From Siphlonurus alternatus (lineage: Eukaryota > Arthropoda > Insecta > Ephemeroptera > Siphlonuridae), in contig OX463780.1 of assembly GCA_949825025.1 (NCBI GenBank), positions 33,088,979 to 33,152,978 on the forward strand: a DNA stretch of 64,000 nt, written 5' to 3'. Every line of letters starts with the position of its first letter. Positions within the stretch are counted from its first letter, which is position 1. Below are positions 60,601 through 64,000 of this stretch, one piece after another. The notes under the pieces were generated by a model. That model made no database searches, was not told the DNA's origin, and was given only the letters and a program-made list of their open reading frames with translations. The position numbers were made by a program, and so were the translations under genes.

Positions 60601-63408
60601 ACACACATCTTGTGAACAAATGTAAGCTTCAACTCAAGATTTCTTATTGAAAATAAATGGGGATTTTTTTTTTTTTTTTTTTAATTTCACTTTGCTACAG
60701 ATCTGATTTCATTAATGTAAAATACCATCTGAATATCTTTATAAAATAATGTCCAACTTTTCAATATGACTGCAAAATATTCACAGACATTTCTTGACAA
60801 ATTAGCTACTGTACAGTATACCAGGTACATAATTGCATTACTTACATTTGTATATGAAAATAATTTGATAATTAACCCGAAGGTGCCGCAGTAATTCTGA
60901 CTACATAACAGCGTTTACCATGATGGCTCAAATCGATTCATAGCAATTCAATGACATGAGCTGCCAAAGTAACTAACAGCGTTTACCGTTCAGTAGTAGA
61001 AAGAACTAATAAAGAAATCTTATAACACAGTAATTCAGTGCATTACAGGGTTGCTAGATTTTCTTGTTAGTTTTTTTTGCTACTGAGTAATAAAAGCTGT
61101 TACATATATAATTACAGTAAACTTTTGATTTTATAAAGTCTCAAGGGAACCAAAAAAAAAAAAACATGAATTCACAAAATCGAAAATTTATCAAAGTTTA
61201 CAAAATCGAGAGTTGGCAGCTCGCGTCATTTTTTATAAGTCAGTTCGCAATTGCGGTGAATGTTGTTGGTCAGAATGGCCCAGGCACCATCGAACTTCTT
61301 AATTCCTTATCAACATAATTTGTAAGCACTTACCATTTTCTCCTGTCCATCAAGGTTGACATTTCCCTCGAGGAAGTTGTCTCTGGAAGCAAAGAAGGTG
61401 CCCTGGATCAGCTGTCCACTCTTGATCCCAAGGTGCACCTGCTCTGGTGTCAGGTGTACGGGGAAGAGAGGGGCCTTGGAGTTGCCCTGAGAGTCTGTGA
61501 AGTAACTGCGCTGACACAGCTTGTCCAGCAAGCCAGGGTGGTCCTCCATGCTGCTCACGTACTCTCGCACTAAAGAAAAAAAAAAAAAAAATAGCCATCA
61601 GCATTCAGCTTCATACCATAATTATACTGTACATTCTAGAAAAGTTACATAGAATGCACTATAAAAAAAATAATAAAAAATAGTTGCATGTTATGCACTA
61701 ATACTCACCTCTTCAATGGAATGGACACTAAACTTCCTTTAAAAATACGGTACAATACTGAATAGAGAGTTTAACCTATTTTATATATTTTTTTTATAAG
61801 AAGGCACTGTTTTGTCTTCAACTTTTTAATTTTTTTTTATTTATTTTTATTGAGAAAATTAAATGAGCCAAATTAAGATTTTTTTTCCTTTTTGCTAGTA
61901 AGCAATGACAAATCGAGTGTAGAATGCAACCCCAAGTATGTCTTACTTGTTGCAGCCAGCAGCTGGTCCTGGAGTGCCAGCTCTCTGTTGCCAGCATCGT
62001 CCGTGAGGAGCAGCACTTGAGGGCTCTCCTTGAGACCCTCCTGGCCCTCCAGGTGCTCGGAGTACCAGCGCACAGCGTGGCGGATGGCTCGGTCGTTACG
62101 GTCATTCTTGGACTCACAGTCCTTGGGCTCAACATGGGTGTCCCTGCAACAATATCATTAGTGACGTATCTGCAAAAATCGTAAGAATAATAGAGCTATT
62201 TTTATTCAACGTTACAAATGTATGATCTTTTAGAAGTACTGTAAATATGTGGATAAGGAGATAAATATAATAGTTATTTTAGCACAAATATCTGGTCAAA
62301 ATAAGTGATGTACAGTATGCATATGTGACAGTGGATTATAATTATGATCTGGTTAGTAATTTTTAAGTAATGTAGATGCTATATAGAAGCTTATAGTCAA
62401 CAAATGTAAAATTACCACGGGAAGTGGAAGGAGTTTAGCTAAACTATGAACATGAAAACTCCAAGACGGCAAATAGGTTGAAATCCCTAATATAAATCTC
62501 TATTCAAAATTTCAGGTACAAACCTTATGGTATTTTGGATTTAACATTGGCATTTCCCCAACTCCAAAATATTTAACATTGGCCTTATGACCCCCCCCCC
62601 CCCCCCAATTTTATTCTGGTAGCCTGGTGGCAAGCAGCTAGGCAATTACGAAAATATTAAGAAAAAGAACTTATTTAAATTTAACGGATGTTACCAATAC
62701 TAATAGGTTACTAATAAACTACTAATACAGTAGTAATAATAAGACAAGTAGCTAGTATTGTATTTATTTCTTTGTGTATCGTAGTTAATGTCATATATAC
62801 CTGTGGTGCTCATTGATGAATGTGTAATATTTCTTGGTGTTATCACCACAAATATCTAGAAGTCTTTTATAAATTGTTGAGCTACGATTCCTTACTTCTT
62901 CAAGTACAGTTTGTAATAAGATGACATTACACAGAACTCCTGATTCAAGGATATCAATCTGAAACATTAAAAAAAAAAAACATCACAAAAGATGGACTTT
63001 ACATGACAGAGTGGTACATTACAGTTACAACCCATAATGTATGGTGCAATGCATGAAGAAGGCTGGCCAGTGGGCAGCTCATAATTTTTACCTTTACCAC
63101 ACACAGGTAACATTGTATGCATTTTGCTATATTAAAAGGCAGCATTCAATCAACTTCTCTTTTTATATCTGTGTGATGAAGGCATGAGACATTGCAGGCT
63201 GCCTACACATCACCACACGCTACTGTTAACAACATACCTGGTCTAAGATTATGTTGGTGTCCAGCAGCAAGTAGTGAGGGAAGTTGTATTTGGAGCTGAG
63301 GGACTGTGGACATTCATCAAGGACCAAGTTTTTGTTGCTATGCTCGCATTGTTTGCAGAAGTAGGAGCCACAGGTAAGGTCTGTGCGCAGGTAGTGTTCT
63401 CGAACAAA
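54674..63408 (-). CDS. Exosome exonuclease DIS3 (RRP44), missing first coding exon
   Basis: Catalytic subunit of the RNA exosome, with 3'-5' exonuclease and endonuclease activity, chiefly nuclear. Exons: 63238-63408, 62801-62958, 61947-62143, 61334-61569, 60461-60590, 60232-60374, 60030-60167, 59830-59976, 59380-59496, 59193-59313, 58729-58987, 57470-57713, 56738-56958, 56079-56247, 55595-55756, 54875-54997, 54674-54814. All phases agree, giving 958 codons plus stop. Numbered from the first visible residue: CR3 cysteines C13, C18, C21; PIN acidic residues D50, E78, D127, D158 (human D69, E97, D146, D177, a constant offset of 19); cold-shock region about 195-440; RNB catalytic motif [10 protein letters not shown] with DIDD at 463-466; [20 protein letters not shown] near 750-770; S1 domain about 820-915; Lys-rich C terminus ending KRSKKSKQR. 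The constant offset and phase-0 entry at 63408 imply a short missing exon of about 19 residues beyond 64000. It is DIS3, not DIS3L or DIS3L2, because of the intact PIN domain and CR3. Confidence 0.96.
56557..56577. repeat. G-rich run in a DIS3 intron
   Basis: G13-A-G7-type tract on the plus strand (C-rich in the transcript), between the exons at 56247 and 56738. Confidence 0.9.
57781..58320. mobile_element. Candidate DNA transposon remnant in a DIS3 intron
   Basis: A GC-richer block in the 1-kb intron between exons 57713 and 58729. It begins CAGGGCCGTCCCATGCGC, which resembles hAT-type termini, and contains several GCGCA motifs and TGACGTCA (58238-58245). No inverted partner of the left end was found, so boundaries and class are tentative. 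Confidence 0.3.
60591..61333 (-). other. DIS3 intron, no other feature
   Basis: A 743-bp intron with a T run at about 60664-60682 and no recognised element. Confidence 0.6.
62144..62800 (-). other. DIS3 intron with C16 run
   Basis: A 657-bp intron with a C16 homopolymer at 62591-62606 and no recognised element. Confidence 0.6.
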
Positions 63409-64000
63409 CTGAAAAATATAAAGCCCAAAGTTAGTTACATGCACTTATGCACATCATACAAGTTTTTAGTTCTTTATGAAAAAAATTACTGATATTATAT
63501 TCATATAATACCGTATCATGTATCACTGATTTTTTATCATATTTGTCAAGCTCAGACCTGTCGCCATCGCCACAAATTATTGATATTCATAATATGTACA
63601 TCATATATGCATATCATACTACTTATTTATATTAATACCGGCACCCTTCTCCATTCATGAACAGCATGCCTTCCGGAACTGTCTGCTGCCACTTCGGTCG
63701 TGGTAGCATTAAAGATACTTCGGTTTATTTTCATTGGCTAACAAACGATGACGTCATAAACCGAAGTGGCTGCATTAAAGATACGTCGGTTGATTTTTCG
63801 AAGTGTAACATATGATTCATGACGTCACTAATGTAACAAAAAAATATAAATGAACCCGCGAGACTGTTAAAAATCGTACTTGGCGTGTTGTACGCTTTTA
63901 TAAAAGATTAGTAATATTAAAAAATTGCATAAGCATAATAGTAGCAGGTATATGGTCCCTGTGTCTGTTGGTGAAAGTATTTATAATATAATATATGATG
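63409..64000 (-). other. DIS3 intron 1 (partial) with a tandem dimer repeat
   Basis: The DIS3 coding sequence enters at 63408 in phase 0. No exon for the missing N terminus is visible up to 64000, so the rest is taken as intron or upstream sequence. It contains the dimer at 63688-63827. Confidence 0.55.
63688..63827. repeat. Tandem dimer with CRE-like palindromes
   Basis: Two imperfect units of about 70 bases, each containing GCATTAAAGATAC, then TCGGTT, then after about 30 bases ATGACGTCA (TGACGTCA at 63749-63756 and 63820-63827). CCACTTCGGT and ACCGAAGTGG also form an inverted pair around the first unit. This could be a repeat fragment or a paired ATF/CREB-type regulatory site near the DIS3 5' end. 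Confidence 0.6.

Noticed and set aside
56557..62606. G-run and C-run in DIS3 introns as G-quadruplex regulators
   Set aside because: Single homopolymer runs in introns with no sign of conservation; too little to claim a function.
63409..64000. Missing first DIS3 exon within the last 590 bases
   Set aside because: No segment encodes the expected Lys-rich start followed by a phase-0 donor, so the exon is taken to lie outside the window.

Overview
The window reads as nuclear DNA of an invertebrate animal with a large, AT-rich genome (roughly three quarters A+T by eye). I infer an arthropod, most plausibly a decapod crustacean. The reasons are small GC-richer exons set in AT-rich introns with GT-AG borders, long dinucleotide microsatellites, 5S-rRNA-derived SINEs, and many palindromic non-autonomous elements. 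The taxon is an inference; no species marker is present.

Layout. About 1-44 kb is AT-rich, repeat-laden DNA with no recognisable complete gene. Three GC-rich islands with consistent minus-strand splice signals (43880-44170, 38185-38297, 6103-6232) suggest the 5' end of an unidentified minus-strand gene with very long introns that leaves the window at its low end. A few other open, splice-flanked islands lie here on both strands and are given low confidence. The repeats include two 5S-derived SINEs, one with a perfect 16-bp target duplication, a possible tRNA-like SINE, a family of four related palindromes, a 714-bp palindrome, an inverted pair of A8CCC-type arrays, several smaller hairpin elements, and TA, CT, CA and AAT microsatellites.

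About 50.8-54.3 kb holds a complete minus-strand tRNA N3-methylcytidine methyltransferase gene (METTL2/METTL8 family). Its coding exons join without a phase error into 336 codons plus stop. It carries a second, homologous N-terminal coding exon preceded by a basic, acid-poor leader, so one locus may make a cytosolic and a mitochondrial enzyme. A LINE 3' fragment lies just upstream.

About 54.67-63.41 kb holds 17 exons of DIS3 (RRP44), the catalytic exosome nuclease, on the same strand, giving 958 codons plus stop. Only the short first coding exon (about 19 residues) is missing, presumably beyond 64 kb. All four acidic PIN residues, the CR3 cysteines and the RNB DIDD motif are present.

METTL2 and DIS3 are head-to-tail neighbours about 0.4-0.9 kb apart. 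Both are housekeeping RNA-metabolism genes, but nothing in the sequence shows that they are co-regulated.
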